A DNA stretch of 64,000 nt from assembly GCA_028875055.1 (NCBI GenBank), contig JAPPGG010000045.1, forward strand, positions 124,001 to 188,000. Direction: 5' to 3'. Source of the DNA: Chloroflexota bacterium (GTDB lineage Bacteria > Chloroflexota > Dehalococcoidia > Lucifugimonadales > UBA3495). The number at the start of each line of letters is the position of its first letter. Within the stretch, counting starts at the first letter, position 1. The notes under the pieces were generated by a model. It was not told the DNA's origin and ran no database searches. It worked only from the letters and a program-made list of their open reading frames with translations. Shown piece by piece: positions 1-9,101 of this stretch. A program made the position numbers and the translations under genes.

Positions 1-752
1 TCGGTAAGACGGTCCAGCTTTTGCTGGTCCCGGCTGCGAATTTCGCCATCCAGGAAGGCTCGTTCGGGAACAATGTTCCGCTTGAGCCCCCCTTCCAGGT
101 ATCCAACGTTGGAAGTGGTTTCGTCATCGATGCGGCCCAGGGGCAGCCGGGTCAGGATATGGGCCGCCACCACCAGCGCCGATAGTCCCTTCTCCGGTTC
201 CAGGCCCGCGTGTGACGCCCTGCCCGTTATTTCAGCCTTCACCACGTTCTGCGCGGGAGCCGCAGCCGTAATGCGGTTGACCTCCCCTTCGCCGTCAAAC
301 ACCACGCCGCGATTAGCTGATATAAGGCTGAAATCCAGGTTGCGCGCGCCATTCAGGCCTCCCTCTTCGGCTCGGGAAAAGACCACCTCCACCGGCAGAT
401 GGGGCGAACCAGATTCCACTACCGACGTCAGGGCTTCCAGCACTATTGCCACCCCGGCCTTGCAGTCTCCCCCGAGAATGGTGGTGCCATCGGAGCGAAG
501 AATGTCGCCCTCCAGCCTGGGCCTGATGCCCCGCCCCGGCTCCACCGTGTCCAGGTGGGCGGACAGGATTACCGCCTCTCCGGTCCCTTCAAGGCGGGCT
601 ATCACGTTGCCGTAAGCGTCGTGCTTCACCGTGAACCCGAGGTTCTGCAGGCGGGCGGTAACCTCGCGGTCCATCTCATCTTCTTCGCCTGTAGGACTGT
701 CAATCCGAATCAGGCTAACCAGCGATTCCACCAGACGCTCCCGATTGGCCAT
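1..752 (-). CDS. M20-family metallopeptidase (peptidase T-like), partial
   Basis: This gene reads off the left edge, so about 250 N-terminal residues are visible and the C-terminus is missing. The protein starts MANRERLVESLV. It carries the M20 metal-binding patterns: HLDTV near residue 75, a GGDCKAG segment near residue 105 where the family has the bridging Asp, and a SRAEEGG segment with the catalytic Glu pair near residue 138. The dimerisation-domain histidine (RASHAG) follows. It probably hydrolyses small peptides or N-acylated amino acids with one or two zinc ions. The start at 752 has a GGGGG Shine-Dalgarno about 8 bases upstream. Family membership is clear, but the exact substrate cannot be read from the sequence. 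It is divergent from ilvE. Confidence 0.88.
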   Translation of the reverse strand, partial: MANRERLVESLVSLIRIDSPTGEEDEMDREVTARLQNLGFTVKHDAYGNVIARLEGTGEAVILSAHLDTVEPGRGIRPRLEGDILRSDGTTILGGDCKAGVAIVLEALTSVVESGSPHLPVEVVFSRAEEGGLNGARNLDFSLISANRGVVFDGEGEVNRITAAAPAQNVVKAEITGRASHAGLEPEKGLSALVVAAHILTRLPLGRIDDETTSNVGYLEGGLKRNIVPERAFLDGEIRSRDQQKLDRLT

Positions 753-877
753 GGTAGTACCCCCTTCGCAGGACATTGGAGAGTTTCGAGGATTATACAG
801 CAAGGCCTGCTCTTAAGGGGCCCACCAAGGCCACCGCGACTCACCAACTCTGCCCAGTCACCCTACCTGTCCATACC

Positions 878-907
878 TTGTGCTGATTGGGAAAAGCCGC
901 TTATAAT
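878..907 (+). promoter_or_regulatory. Sigma-70-type promoter for ilvE
   Basis: A TTGTGC box at 878-883 and a perfect TATAAT at 902-907 are separated by 18 bases. They lie 40 bases upstream of the ilvE start and 25 bases upstream of its Shine-Dalgarno. No other gene lies between. Confidence 0.55.
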
Positions 908-946
908 CTTTCCACAATAGTATCGGGAAACTAAGGGGGAACCGCC

Positions 947-1909
947 GTGACTACAGGGCAGACCAGCAGCCAGGCCGGAGAGTTGTTAGCTTTTTTCCGT
1001 GGTGATTACGTTCCATTGAGCCAGGCCAAGGTCAGCGTCATGACCCACGCACTCCACTACGGCACCGGAGTTTTTGAAGGCATCCGCGGCAACTGGAACG
1101 AAGACCAGGGCGTGGTCAACATCTTCCGCCTGCGGGAACACTACGAGCGGTTGCTGCGCGGCACCCGCCTCCTGATGCTGGACATCCCCTATTCCGTTGA
1201 AGACCTCTGCGAGATTACCGTAGAACTGGTCGAGCGCAACGGGCACAATCAGGACATCTACATTCGTCCCCTGGTTTACAAGAGCGCCGAAATGGTCGCC
1301 AACCTGAAGCTTCAGGACCTGGAAAGCGACTTTACCCTGATCACCGTTCCTTTCGGCAACTACCTGGGGTCAGACCTGCTTCACTGCTGTACTTCGTCCT
1401 GGCGGCGGGTGGACGACCCAATGATTCCCGCTCGTCTGAAGATATGCGGCATTTATGTAAACAGCATCCTGGCCAAGACCGAGGCCACACTGGCCGGATT
1501 CGACGAAGCAATCATTCTCAACCAGGATGGTCACGTTTGCGAGGGTTCCGGCGAGAACCTCTTTGTGATTTCCAACGGCCGCATGATCACACCTAACCTC
1601 GAAGACAACGTGCTGCCCGGCATCACCAGGGACACGGTAATCGAGCTTGCCCAGACCGAACTGGGCCTGGAAGTTGTTGAGCGCAGCATCGACCGCAGCG
1701 AGTTGTACCTGGCCGACGAGGTCTTCCTCACCGGCACCGCAGCCCACCTTACTCCCGTGGTGGAACTGGACCACCGCCTCATTGCCGACGGCGCGGCCGG
1801 GCCGGTTTCCGCGAAACTGCAGAAGATGTACTTTGATATCGTTGTGGGTCGGAACGAGAAGTATCGCCACTGGTGCACGCCGGCTTCTCCCAGGCTGGTG
1901 ACCGTTTAG
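947..1909 (+). CDS. ilvE: Branched-chain amino acid aminotransferase
   Basis: This 320-residue class IV PLP aminotransferase interconverts leucine, isoleucine and valine with their 2-oxo acids, using glutamate/2-oxoglutarate. Visible family marks are THALHYGTGVFEGIRG near residue 33, the Schiff-base lysine in ARLKICGIYVNS (K165), and GSGENLF plus the LTGTAAHLTPV loop near the C-terminus. The start is GTG at 947, preceded by AAGGGGGA at 932-939. The length is normal for the family. A leucine dehydrogenase at 59.7 kb could catalyse the same first step oxidatively. A D-amino-acid or 4-amino-4-deoxychorismate role is less likely given the EGIRG and YIRP motifs. Confidence 0.93.
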   Translation: MTTGQTSSQAGELLAFFRGDYVPLSQAKVSVMTHALHYGTGVFEGIRGNWNEDQGVVNIFRLREHYERLLRGTRLLMLDIPYSVEDLCEITVELVERNGHNQDIYIRPLVYKSAEMVANLKLQDLESDFTLITVPFGNYLGSDLLHCCTSSWRRVDDPMIPARLKICGIYVNSILAKTEATLAGFDEAIILNQDGHVCEGSGENLFVISNGRMITPNLEDNVLPGITRDTVIELAQTELGLEVVERSIDRSELYLADEVFLTGTAAHLTPVVELDHRLIADGAAGPVSAKLQKMYFDIVVGRNEKYRHWCTPASPRLVTV

Positions 1910-1979
1910 CAAGGGTTCACGTTTCCCGGCACCGCCAATTCCCCGGATACTCCCTTTCCAGACCAGGAGAAGAGAGCCG

Positions 1980-2666
1980 GTGCTGCAGACCTCTGAAAAC
2001 TATGGTTTCGTGCTTCTCGCTATTTCTGTAGCGGGCGCCGCCTATTTGATGGGCAGCCTTTCCCCGGCATACTTCGTTGTGCGCCGCCGCCTGGGAATCG
2101 ATATCAGGCGAGCGGGTGACGGGAACGCCGGTTCCGAGAATGTGGGGCGACTTATCGGTGTCAGGCCTGCCATCCTGGTGGCGGTTATAGACATTGCCAA
2201 GGGACTTCTGGCCGTAGCCCTGGCCCGGACCATGAGCCTGGCGGTGGCCGCCGAGTTCCCGAATAGTCTGCCAATTCACCCAGAGAGCTTCAAACAAGGA
2301 CTGATGCTGCTGGCTGGCATCGCCGCAGTACTTGGCCACTGCTGGCCGGCTTACCTGAAGGGGTCGGGGGGAAGGGGAGCAGCCACGGCCACCGGGGTTT
2401 TGCTGGGGATAGCGACTGCACCGGCCCTGCTGGTTGCCCTGCCGGCATTCGGATTGATGTGCATTTTCCGCAGCACCACCTGGGGACTGGCCTCCTTTTT
2501 CATAGGAACTGTGTCTGTTGCTGCCTTCTTCGCATACTATGGAAACCTGGGGTACTCCCTGGCATGGGTTGCCTGGATCATCACCATTCCGGCTATGGTA
2601 GGTGTGATTCACCTGATGACTTCCAGGAAGTCTGTGGGAAATCCCGCGGCCTTTGCGGAAAAATAA
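1980..2666 (+). CDS. plsY: Glycerol-3-phosphate acyltransferase, PlsY type
   Basis: This polytopic membrane protein of 228 residues fits the PlsY family, which acylates glycerol-3-phosphate from acyl-phosphate in the first step of phospholipid synthesis. Three PlsY signatures are recognisable but divergent: GSLSPAYFV near residue 25, GDGNAGSENVGR near residue 46 (family form GSGNPGATN), and GHCWPAYLKGSGGRGAAT near residue 120 (family form GHxxPxxLxFKGGKG). Five or so hydrophobic segments are evident. The GTG start at 1980 follows AGGAGAAGAG. The altered motifs leave some doubt whether it is the main PlsY or a specialised paralogue. Confidence 0.8.
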   Translation: MLQTSENYGFVLLAISVAGAAYLMGSLSPAYFVVRRRLGIDIRRAGDGNAGSENVGRLIGVRPAILVAVIDIAKGLLAVALARTMSLAVAAEFPNSLPIHPESFKQGLMLLAGIAAVLGHCWPAYLKGSGGRGAATATGVLLGIATAPALLVALPAFGLMCIFRSTTWGLASFFIGTVSVAAFFAYYGNLGYSLAWVAWIITIPAMVGVIHLMTSRKSVGNPAAFAEK

Positions 2667-2778
2667 CCCTCGTCACCTGGGTAAGGCTACCTTCATGCTC
2701 CGGCGCACCCTGCATTCACTTCAACCATCAACTGCCACTTTCCAATCACTTCAAGCGGCTGTCAGGGGCACAGTCTAA

Positions 2779-3681
2779 ATGTGGATAGTCGTTGCGCTGG
2801 TTTCGGCTGCCACCCTGGCCCTGGTTCACCTGACCGATAAGCGTCTGCTGGACCACCATTTACCCAACATTGACACCCTATACGCCTGGGTTGCGATAGG
2901 GCTGGCCGTCTATATTGCCGGCGCGCTGGCTATATTCGGAGTTCCTTCAGATACGGCGCTCCCCTACGTCCTTGCCGCCCTGGCATCCGGCCTGGCCCTG
3001 GGCATAGGCTATGCTCTCCTGTTCGTGGCCCTCAAGGTTGATGAAGCATCCCGGGCTGTTGCCATCTCCCAGATCTATCCCATCTTCGTGGCGCTTCTGG
3101 CGGTGCCATTCCTGGGGGAACGCCTGAGCCCCTTCCAGTGGGCATCCATTGTTTTCGTTGTACTGGGGACCATGGTCATTTCCCTTCCCGCCGTTCCTCA
3201 CAAGCTGGGAGAGTTGAAGCCGGCCAGGGGCGTACCGGCAGCCGTCGCCAGCGGACTGTTCCTTGCTGTTGGTTTCTTCACGGCAAAGGTGGCCCTGGCC
3301 GAGAGCTCCTTCGTCACAGTCTTCATTTACCAGCAGGCCGGGACGCTCCTGGCCTTCTTGCCCTTTTGCCGCCCGAAGGTCTGCATGCAACTGTTCGGCG
3401 CGATGAAGCGGCCCAGCACCGTCGGCCTGCTGCTGGTGGGGGAGGGGATGCTTCCATTGGTAGTAGTTGCCGGCGCCCTCCTGGCCACCAGCCTGGGCCC
3501 CGTCTCCCTGGTGACTGCCTTTTTGGCAACCACACCCCTTTTCGTGTTTGTGCTGGCCACGGCGCTAAGCCAAGCGCGATGGCACTTCATGGAAGAAGTC
3601 CTTTCTCCCCAGACGCTGGCGATGAAGTTTGCCGCCATCGCCATGATCGTCGCCGGTGTCAGTTCCCTGGGTCTCTTCTAG
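2779..3681 (+). CDS. EamA/DMT-superfamily permease
   Basis: This 300-residue protein is made of ten hydrophobic segments in two similar halves, as in the drug/metabolite transporter superfamily (EamA domains). A conserved feature is the alternation in the first half ending in VLGTMVISLP near residue 137, and the same pattern in the second half ending in VAGVSSLGLF. It should be an inner-membrane exporter or importer of a small metabolite. The substrate is not predictable. The ATG at 2779 has no strong Shine-Dalgarno. The 112 bases after plsY contain no obvious terminator, so co-transcription is possible. Confidence 0.85.
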   Translation: MWIVVALVSAATLALVHLTDKRLLDHHLPNIDTLYAWVAIGLAVYIAGALAIFGVPSDTALPYVLAALASGLALGIGYALLFVALKVDEASRAVAISQIYPIFVALLAVPFLGERLSPFQWASIVFVVLGTMVISLPAVPHKLGELKPARGVPAAVASGLFLAVGFFTAKVALAESSFVTVFIYQQAGTLLAFLPFCRPKVCMQLFGAMKRPSTVGLLLVGEGMLPLVVVAGALLATSLGPVSLVTAFLATTPLFVFVLATALSQARWHFMEEVLSPQTLAMKFAAIAMIVAGVSSLGLF

Positions 3682-3803
3682 CCCACCGGCCCCACAGCAT
3701 GTGAACGCCTTCGTCTCATCGTTCCCCGTTTGACAGTTTCCCCGGTCTGGCCCACAATCCACCAAGACTTCCGCCCAACGCGGGGATGACACAGGAGTGG
3801 AAT

Positions 3804-4925
3804 ATGGGCTGGTCCAGCCACCACAAGAACGGTTTAATCTATTGCAACCCGCAGCAAAGCTATCGAGGGTACACCCTGGTCGCCACCAACCGGGGCGGCT
3901 CATTCGCAAACCTGATAGACATGGAAGGCCGCGTCTGCCACCGCTGGTACCATCCTGAGGAGATTGTTTACGGCTATTTGCTGCCTAACGGCCACCTCCT
4001 GTTCCGCAGCCGAACGGCTCGCCACGAAGGCGAGGGGCCGCAGTTCGGGGGCCGTTCCATGTCGTTAATTGAGCTGGACTGGGATGGCAATCTCGTCTGG
4101 AAGTACGAAAGCCCCGACATGTTCCTCCACCACGACTTCGAGCGTCTGTTAAACGGCAACACCCTGGTATTGCTTTGGGCTCCCGTGCCCGCCGACCTGG
4201 CGGCCCACGTCAAGGGAGGCTACGAGTCTCCCGAATCGGAAGAAATGTGGGGCGACGTGGTCCAGGAAATCACTCCCGACGGCGAGGTAGTTTACGAGTG
4301 GAAGTCCTGGGATTTCCTCAGTGTGGATGAAGACGTGATCTGCCCCATGGAAGGCCGCCACGAGTGGTCTCACCAGAACGCGCTCAACGTCACCCCCGAC
4401 GGCGATCTGCTGGTCAGCTATCGCCAGACCAGCACCGTGGGAATCGTGGACAAAGCCAGCGGCCAGTTTCGCTGGAAGTGGGGACCGGGAGAGGTCAACC
4501 ACCAGCATCACCCAACCTGGCTGCCCAGCGGAAAAGTGATGCTCTTCGACAATGGGTGCCACCGCCGCGGCGCCAGTCGCTCGCGAATCATCGAGGTTGA
4601 CCCCGAGACCAGCGAAATTGGCTGGGAGTACACCGGCACCCCGGACATATCGTTCTTCAGCTACAACATCAGCAGCGCCGAACGTCAACCCAACGGTAAT
4701 ACTGTTATTTGCGAAGGCGCGCCGGGCCGCATTTTCGAGGTAACCCAGTCCAGGGAGATCGTCTGGGAGTACGTCAACCCCTTCTACGGTGAAACCGGGG
4801 GCGGGCCTCCCCAGAACGGCGTCTTTCGGGCCCACCGCTATGGCCCCGACCATCCCGCCCTCATAGGCAAGGACCTCGACCCGGACCGGTACGCCAACAT
4901 CAACCGCCTCTACGGAGTTGCCTGA
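3804..4925 (+). CDS. Arylsulfotransferase-like beta-propeller protein
   Basis: This 373-residue protein resembles the ASST/arylsulfotransferase family, whose known members move a sulfuryl group between phenols on a six-bladed propeller. Repeated blade motifs are visible: GYLLPNGHLLF, VWKYESPDMFLHHDFERLLNGNTLVL, the HQNALNVTPDGDLLVSYR block near residue 190, and PNGNTVICEGAPGRIFEV. Histidines in the HHDFE and HEWSHQN segments match positions often conserved in the family. The ATG at 3804 is preferred over the in-frame ATG at 3786 because AGGAG at 3792-3796 sits 7 bases before it. No signal peptide is visible, unlike the periplasmic enterobacterial enzymes, so it is probably cytoplasmic. Confidence 0.78.
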   Translation: MGWSSHHKNGLIYCNPQQSYRGYTLVATNRGGSFANLIDMEGRVCHRWYHPEEIVYGYLLPNGHLLFRSRTARHEGEGPQFGGRSMSLIELDWDGNLVWKYESPDMFLHHDFERLLNGNTLVLLWAPVPADLAAHVKGGYESPESEEMWGDVVQEITPDGEVVYEWKSWDFLSVDEDVICPMEGRHEWSHQNALNVTPDGDLLVSYRQTSTVGIVDKASGQFRWKWGPGEVNHQHHPTWLPSGKVMLFDNGCHRRGASRSRIIEVDPETSEIGWEYTGTPDISFFSYNISSAERQPNGNTVICEGAPGRIFEVTQSREIVWEYVNPFYGETGGGPPQNGVFRAHRYGPDHPALIGKDLDPDRYANINRLYGVA

Positions 4926-4991
4926 GCGGCCGATTGTCCGCCAGGGGACTTTAGACCTGAACCCGCATATTGCGCTTGCAAGGAGAGAAAA

Positions 4992-5744
4992 ATGGGAAAA
5001 CTGGATGGCAGAGTAGCGCTGATAACCGGCTCGGGCCGCAATATTGGCCGGGCCACCGCGCTGAAGTTTGCAGAAGAGGGGGCCGACATCGTTGTCAATG
5101 CCCGCAGCAATCGGGAGGAAGCCGAGGCCGTTGCTGAAGAGGTGCGCGCCCTGGGCCGACGCGCCCTGCCGGTCCTGGCCGACGTGTCCAGCAAGGAACA
5201 GGTGGACAGCATGGTCAAGATGGCCCTGGACGAGTTCGGCCGCATCGACATTCTGCTGAACAACGCAGCCATACGTCCTCACAAGCCCTTCCTGGACCTG
5301 ACCCTGGAGGACTGGGAATACGTCCGGGGGGTGGTGCTGGACGGCGCCTTTTACTGCACCCACGCGGTCATGCCCTCCATGGTGGAAAACAACTACGGAA
5401 GAGTGCTTTTCTTCACCGGCGATGGGGCCTGGGCCGGCGGAGCGCAGCGGGGCCATGTGTCCGCCGCCAAGATGGGCCTGGTGGGCTTCAGTCGCAGCCT
5501 GGCCACCGAGTTTGCCCCGCACAATGTCAGGGTTAACGTGGTTTCCCCCGGCAGCATCGATACCAGCAGGGCAAACCCGGAGTGGTACCCGGAAAGCCGT
5601 CCCCCCAACGCCGCGGGCATACCCCTGGGCCGCCAGGGCAAGACCGAAGAGATTGCCGCCGCCTGCCTGTTCCTGGTCAGCGATGACGGCGGGTTCATAA
5701 CCGGCCAAACCCTGCACGTAAACGGTGGAGCAGCGTTCTTCTAA
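4992..5744 (+). CDS. Short-chain dehydrogenase/reductase
   Basis: This 250-residue classical SDR has the NAD(P)-binding TGSGRNIGRA motif near residue 13 and NNAAIRPHKP near residue 90. The C-terminal GQTLHVNGG is typical of FabG-like enzymes. The usual YxxxK catalytic motif is altered: the segment RGHVSAAKMGLVGF near residue 155 keeps the lysine but has His-Val-Ser where Tyr is expected. A second SDR at 23123 shares RPHKP, the PGS-D-T-R block and PEWYPE, and also lacks the Tyr. The start follows AAGGAGAGAAAA. The substrate is unknown. Confidence 0.9.
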   Translation: MGKLDGRVALITGSGRNIGRATALKFAEEGADIVVNARSNREEAEAVAEEVRALGRRALPVLADVSSKEQVDSMVKMALDEFGRIDILLNNAAIRPHKPFLDLTLEDWEYVRGVVLDGAFYCTHAVMPSMVENNYGRVLFFTGDGAWAGGAQRGHVSAAKMGLVGFSRSLATEFAPHNVRVNVVSPGSIDTSRANPEWYPESRPPNAAGIPLGRQGKTEEIAAACLFLVSDDGGFITGQTLHVNGGAAFF

Positions 5745-5880
5745 GGCGGCTTTCTCGGTGTGGCATGGTAAGAACGCAGGTGGGGTCCTTCCAGGGCTCG
5801 TTTATCAACCCATCCTCCCTCCCCCAGCATTACTTTAAGAAACCTTTCCGCAGTGACGGGATAGTCGGAAAAAAGAATCC

Positions 5881-5902
5881 GGGGCGAGTCATCAGTCGCC
5901 CC
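5881..5902 (-). terminator. Terminator of the CoA-transferase operon
   Basis: On the minus strand a GGGGCGA/TCGCCCC stem with an 8-base loop is followed, after a short spacer, by TTCTTTTTT. It lies about 45 bases beyond the stop of the subunit B gene. Confidence 0.6.
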
Positions 5903-5948
5903 CGGTCTTAGTACCCTTTCCAGGCATCCCTGGCACAATTCTCATTCT

Positions 5949-6626
5949 CTAGTCCCTGAAACGGAACTCCTTCAAGTCCGGCGGGATAATCAGCGTGGCC
6001 TCGGTAGCTTCCTGGATTTCTTCGGGTGTCCAGCCTGGAGCGTGTTCCCGCAGCTCAAAGCCCTGCGGCGTCACCTTGAAGAGGCCCAGGTCCGTAGCCA
6101 CCAGCGTCACCACACCCGGCGCGGTTATGGGCAGGGCGCAGCGCTTCAGCATCCTGGGCTTGCCGTCCCGGGTGGTGTGTTCCATGGCAATGAAAACCTG
6201 CTTGGCACACGCCGCCAGGTCCATGGCGCCTCCAATCCCACCCCCTTTCCGGTTGGGAATCCGCCAGTTCGCGAAATCCCCGTTCTCCGCCACCTCGTAG
6301 GCTCCCATCACGGTAACGTCAACCATCCCGCTGCGAATCAGGGCGAAGGAGTCGGCGTGGTGCACTATGGCCATGCCGGGAATGGGCACAACGTTCTGCC
6401 CGCCGGCGTTTACCAGGTGCCGGTCTTCCTCGCCCGCCGGAGCCAGAGGCCCGTAGCCGATTACGCCATTCTCCGAATGGAAGATAAGGTCCTTGGTGGG
6501 GTCAACATAGTTGGAGCAAAGGGTCGGCATTCCCACACCCAGGTTAACGATCCAATCATCCTGGAACTCCATGGCCAGCCGGTCGCACATGGCCTGCCGC
6601 TGCAGCTTGGGTTTCTCTTCGGTCAT
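5949..6626 (-). CDS. CoA-transferase subunit B (3-oxoacid CoA-transferase family)
   Basis: This 225-residue family I CoA-transferase beta subunit carries the SENG segment (FHSENGVIGYGP, about residue 50), which holds the catalytic glutamate that forms the enzyme-CoA thioester. The GGAMDLAACAKQVFIAMEH segment is typical of ScoB/PcaJ/AtoA. With subunit A encoded just upstream, it should move CoA between succinyl- or acetyl-CoA and an oxo acid or related acid. The start at 6626 follows GGAGGAACCCAG. The acceptor cannot be settled from sequence; 3-oxoacid or 3-oxoadipate are the obvious candidates. Confidence 0.9.
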   Translation of the reverse strand: MTEEKPKLQRQAMCDRLAMEFQDDWIVNLGVGMPTLCSNYVDPTKDLIFHSENGVIGYGPLAPAGEEDRHLVNAGGQNVVPIPGMAIVHHADSFALIRSGMVDVTVMGAYEVAENGDFANWRIPNRKGGGIGGAMDLAACAKQVFIAMEHTTRDGKPRMLKRCALPITAPGVVTLVATDLGLFKVTPQGFELREHAPGWTPEEIQEATEATLIIPPDLKEFRFRD

Positions 6627-6674
6627 CTGGGTTCCTCCTTGAGGAATCTTTCAAAAACGGTGGAAATGAAGAAA

Positions 6675-7373
6675 TTAATCGAAAATGCCGTCGGGCGGAA
6701 TCTTGACCAGGCGGTTGACGTAAACCCCGGGGACGTGAATCTTGTCCGGGTCCAGCTCGCCCACCGGTACTATCTCGTCCTCGACCTCTACTATGGTGAC
6801 CCGTGCCGCCATGGCCATAATCGGATTAAAGTTCCGCTGGGAAAGCCGGAACTGCAGATTGCCGAAAGTGTCGGCGCGGAAAGCCCGTATGAGGGCATAG
6901 TCGGCATGGAGCGGATACTCCAGCACGTAGGTTCGGCCGTCAATCTCCCGGTGCTCCTTGCCCTCCGCCAGCTCCGTTCCCACGCTGGCCGGAGTGAAGA
7001 AGGCCCCGATTCCGGAAGCGGCGGCGCGAATGCGTTCGGCCAGGGTCCCCTGCGGGACCGTCTCGGCATCAATTTCCCCATCGTTATACATCTGCACGAA
7101 GGGAGAGATCTGTGAAGGATGGGTGGGAGATGTGAATGCTGCGTACATCTTCTTTACCTGGCGAGCCGCAATCAGTGTCCCAACGTCAATCTTCTCGTCC
7201 AGCGTCCCGCAATTGTTTGAAATGCCGGTGAGGTCTTTCGCTCCCTGGCGATTCAGGGCTGCCAGCAGGTTTCGGGGTACACCGACGCCGCTGAATCCCG
7301 GCGACATAAACGCGGAGCCGTCGGCAACGTCAGCCACCGCCTCATCAAAAGATTGGTAGATCTTGTTCTTCAT
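6675..7373 (-). CDS. CoA-transferase subunit A (3-oxoacid CoA-transferase family)
   Basis: This 232-residue alpha subunit is the first gene of a two-gene minus-strand operon with subunit B, 48 bases apart. The N-terminal glycine-rich MSPGFSGVGVPRNLL near residue 22 corresponds to the GxGGFG-type CoA-binding loop of AtoD/ScoA/PcaI. The central GIGAFFTPASVGTELAEGKE near residue 115 is also characteristic. The ATG at 7373 has AGGAG 11 bases upstream. The function is transfer of CoA as an alpha-beta heteromer. Confidence 0.9.
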   Translation of the reverse strand: MKNKIYQSFDEAVADVADGSAFMSPGFSGVGVPRNLLAALNRQGAKDLTGISNNCGTLDEKIDVGTLIAARQVKKMYAAFTSPTHPSQISPFVQMYNDGEIDAETVPQGTLAERIRAAASGIGAFFTPASVGTELAEGKEHREIDGRTYVLEYPLHADYALIRAFRADTFGNLQFRLSQRNFNPIMAMAARVTIVEVEDEIVPVGELDPDKIHVPGVYVNRLVKIPPDGIFD

Positions 7374-7927
7374 TCGGGTCTGCTCCTGGGGACAATCTGC
7401 CCTACATACTACCGCACACAGCCATTCGTTGCCACACCCTCTATGGTCATGCAGATCATACCTTCACCCCTTTACCTGTCCCTCTTCCCATCAATCCGGC
7501 CGGCTGCCAATTCCCCTTCCATTCCTGCATTGCCCTCGCCCATCACCTGGATTAGCCGGGCAGAAAACGGAAAGGCTGTAACGCGCCGAATCAAATCCCC
7601 GCTGCTTCTCATCATTTTTTGCTACATGCGCCGAGCATTGGGATGGCTTTGAAATCCTCCACTTAATCGCCTGGCTGCACCATCCGACAAATGGATGCAG
7701 CCACATACGAAGTGGGCAAGAATCCACAGAAAAAAGATGCTTCGATCTTTCTCGCCAATCTGGCAAGGCGAAACTGGGTGTGTGGCTGACCCGGCCCGGG
7801 GTCCCTGGAGATGGAGTCAACACTTGACAAGGAAGCCGATTAGCAGAACAATCCATAGGGAAAATCGCTGGTGCGGGAATGAATCCCGCGCGAACGATTG
7901 AGCGTAAAAGCGCAAGGGAGGGCTAGC
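7374..7927. other. Intergenic region, 554 bases
   Basis: No supportable gene was found. It holds one clear inverted repeat near 7673-7702, GGCTGCA paired with TGCAGCC around a partly paired loop, and a TTGACA at 7824-7829 without a convincing -10 box. It separates the divergent CoA-transferase operon and Asp-box gene, so both promoters should lie here. Confidence 0.5.
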
Positions 7928-9007
7928 ATGGCAACCGAACAGCACCAGACCCACCTGTACGTAGGAATTGCCGGAGAAGCGCCGTTAATTACCAACTCCC
8001 AGGAGGTCCGTCCCCTGGGCCACGGGGGCCTGTACCGGCAGGCTGACGGAGAGGAAGACTGGCAGAGCATTATCAACGGCCTGCCCGCGGAACCCCAGGT
8101 CCGGGCCCTGCTGGTACACCCAGATGATCCCTCCGTAATCTTCGCCGGCACCCAGTCCGGCGTGTACCGCAGCAGTGACCGGGGCGAGAGTTGGCAGGCC
8201 ACCGACTCTCCCGACGGCGATGTCTGGTCCCTAGCAGTTCACCCCAATGACCATAGCGTGATGTTTGCGGGTTACGATAACTGCATGGTAGCCCGCTCCA
8301 ACGATGGTGGCTCCACGTGGAAGAAGCGCAATACCGACAGCGTCACCTTCCCCCACATCACCATGAACCCCTATCCCATCTGCAAGCGGGTCATCGGCCT
8401 GGCCGTTGACGCTCACAATCCCCAGGACGTTTATGGCGCCATCGAAGTAGGTGGGCTGATTGCCAGTCGCGACGGCGGCGACAATTGGGAGTCCATTACC
8501 GACGGACACTACACCCGGACCGGTCCGGTGGACCTGCACGGAGTCCAGGTGAACCCCACTTCTCCGGGCCTGGTTTACATCATCACCCAGTTGGCCATGT
8601 TCCGCAGCCGGAACAGCGGCAGCAACTGGGAGTTTGTGGACATTGACGAAATGTTCCCCGGCGGCAGCTACTGCCGCGACCTGGTAGTTGCTCCAGACGA
8701 CCCGAATACCATGTACCTGGCCGCCGGGGCCGGCGGCGGCAGCGCCCCTCCGGGCACCACCGAAGCCGGTGTCCTGGTCCGCAGCCGGGACGCCGGGGAG
8801 ACCTGGGAACGGGTGGAACTGGGGGAAATGGCCCCAAGCCGCATGTTCCAGATCGCCATCGACCCCAACGCTCCCCAAAACGTCTATTGCAGCGACCGGG
8901 ACGGCCTGGTCTTCCGCAGCAATGACGGCGGCGAGACCTGGAACAAGAGCAGGGTTCCCGGTGAAATGTCCCGAGTCCAGCACGTCTATCCCATGGTTTG
9001 CGGCTAA
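7928..9007 (+). CDS. Asp-box (BNR) repeat beta-propeller protein
   Basis: This 359-residue protein contains at least six Asp-box repeats of the form S-x-D-x-G-x-x-W: SSDRGESW, SNDGGSTW, SRDGGDNW, SRNSGSNW, SRDAGETW and SNDGGETW. They are spaced 45-70 residues apart and predict a beta-propeller like sialidases, Vps10 or photosystem II assembly factor Ycf48. The ATG at 7928 is chosen over a TTG at 7898 because GGGAGG lies 7 bases upstream. No signal peptide is visible. Sialidase catalytic arginines are not recognisable, so hydrolase activity should not be assumed. A paralogue lies at 36127. Confidence 0.82.
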   Translation: MATEQHQTHLYVGIAGEAPLITNSQEVRPLGHGGLYRQADGEEDWQSIINGLPAEPQVRALLVHPDDPSVIFAGTQSGVYRSSDRGESWQATDSPDGDVWSLAVHPNDHSVMFAGYDNCMVARSNDGGSTWKKRNTDSVTFPHITMNPYPICKRVIGLAVDAHNPQDVYGAIEVGGLIASRDGGDNWESITDGHYTRTGPVDLHGVQVNPTSPGLVYIITQLAMFRSRNSGSNWEFVDIDEMFPGGSYCRDLVVAPDDPNTMYLAAGAGGGSAPPGTTEAGVLVRSRDAGETWERVELGEMAPSRMFQIAIDPNAPQNVYCSDRDGLVFRSNDGGETWNKSRVPGEMSRVQHVYPMVCG

Positions 9008-9101
9008 TAGCGGCAACCTTAGCCGGGGGTGTCCCTGTTTGTGAAGAACAGTCCTGACATCCCTGGCCAACACCACCTACCGAGGAAAGCGAGGCCCTCA
9101 A

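Noticed and set aside
4149-5717. Long minus-strand open frame of 522 codons
   Set aside because: It runs antisense across two well-supported genes, the arylsulfotransferase-like protein and the SDR. Its translation shows no domain.
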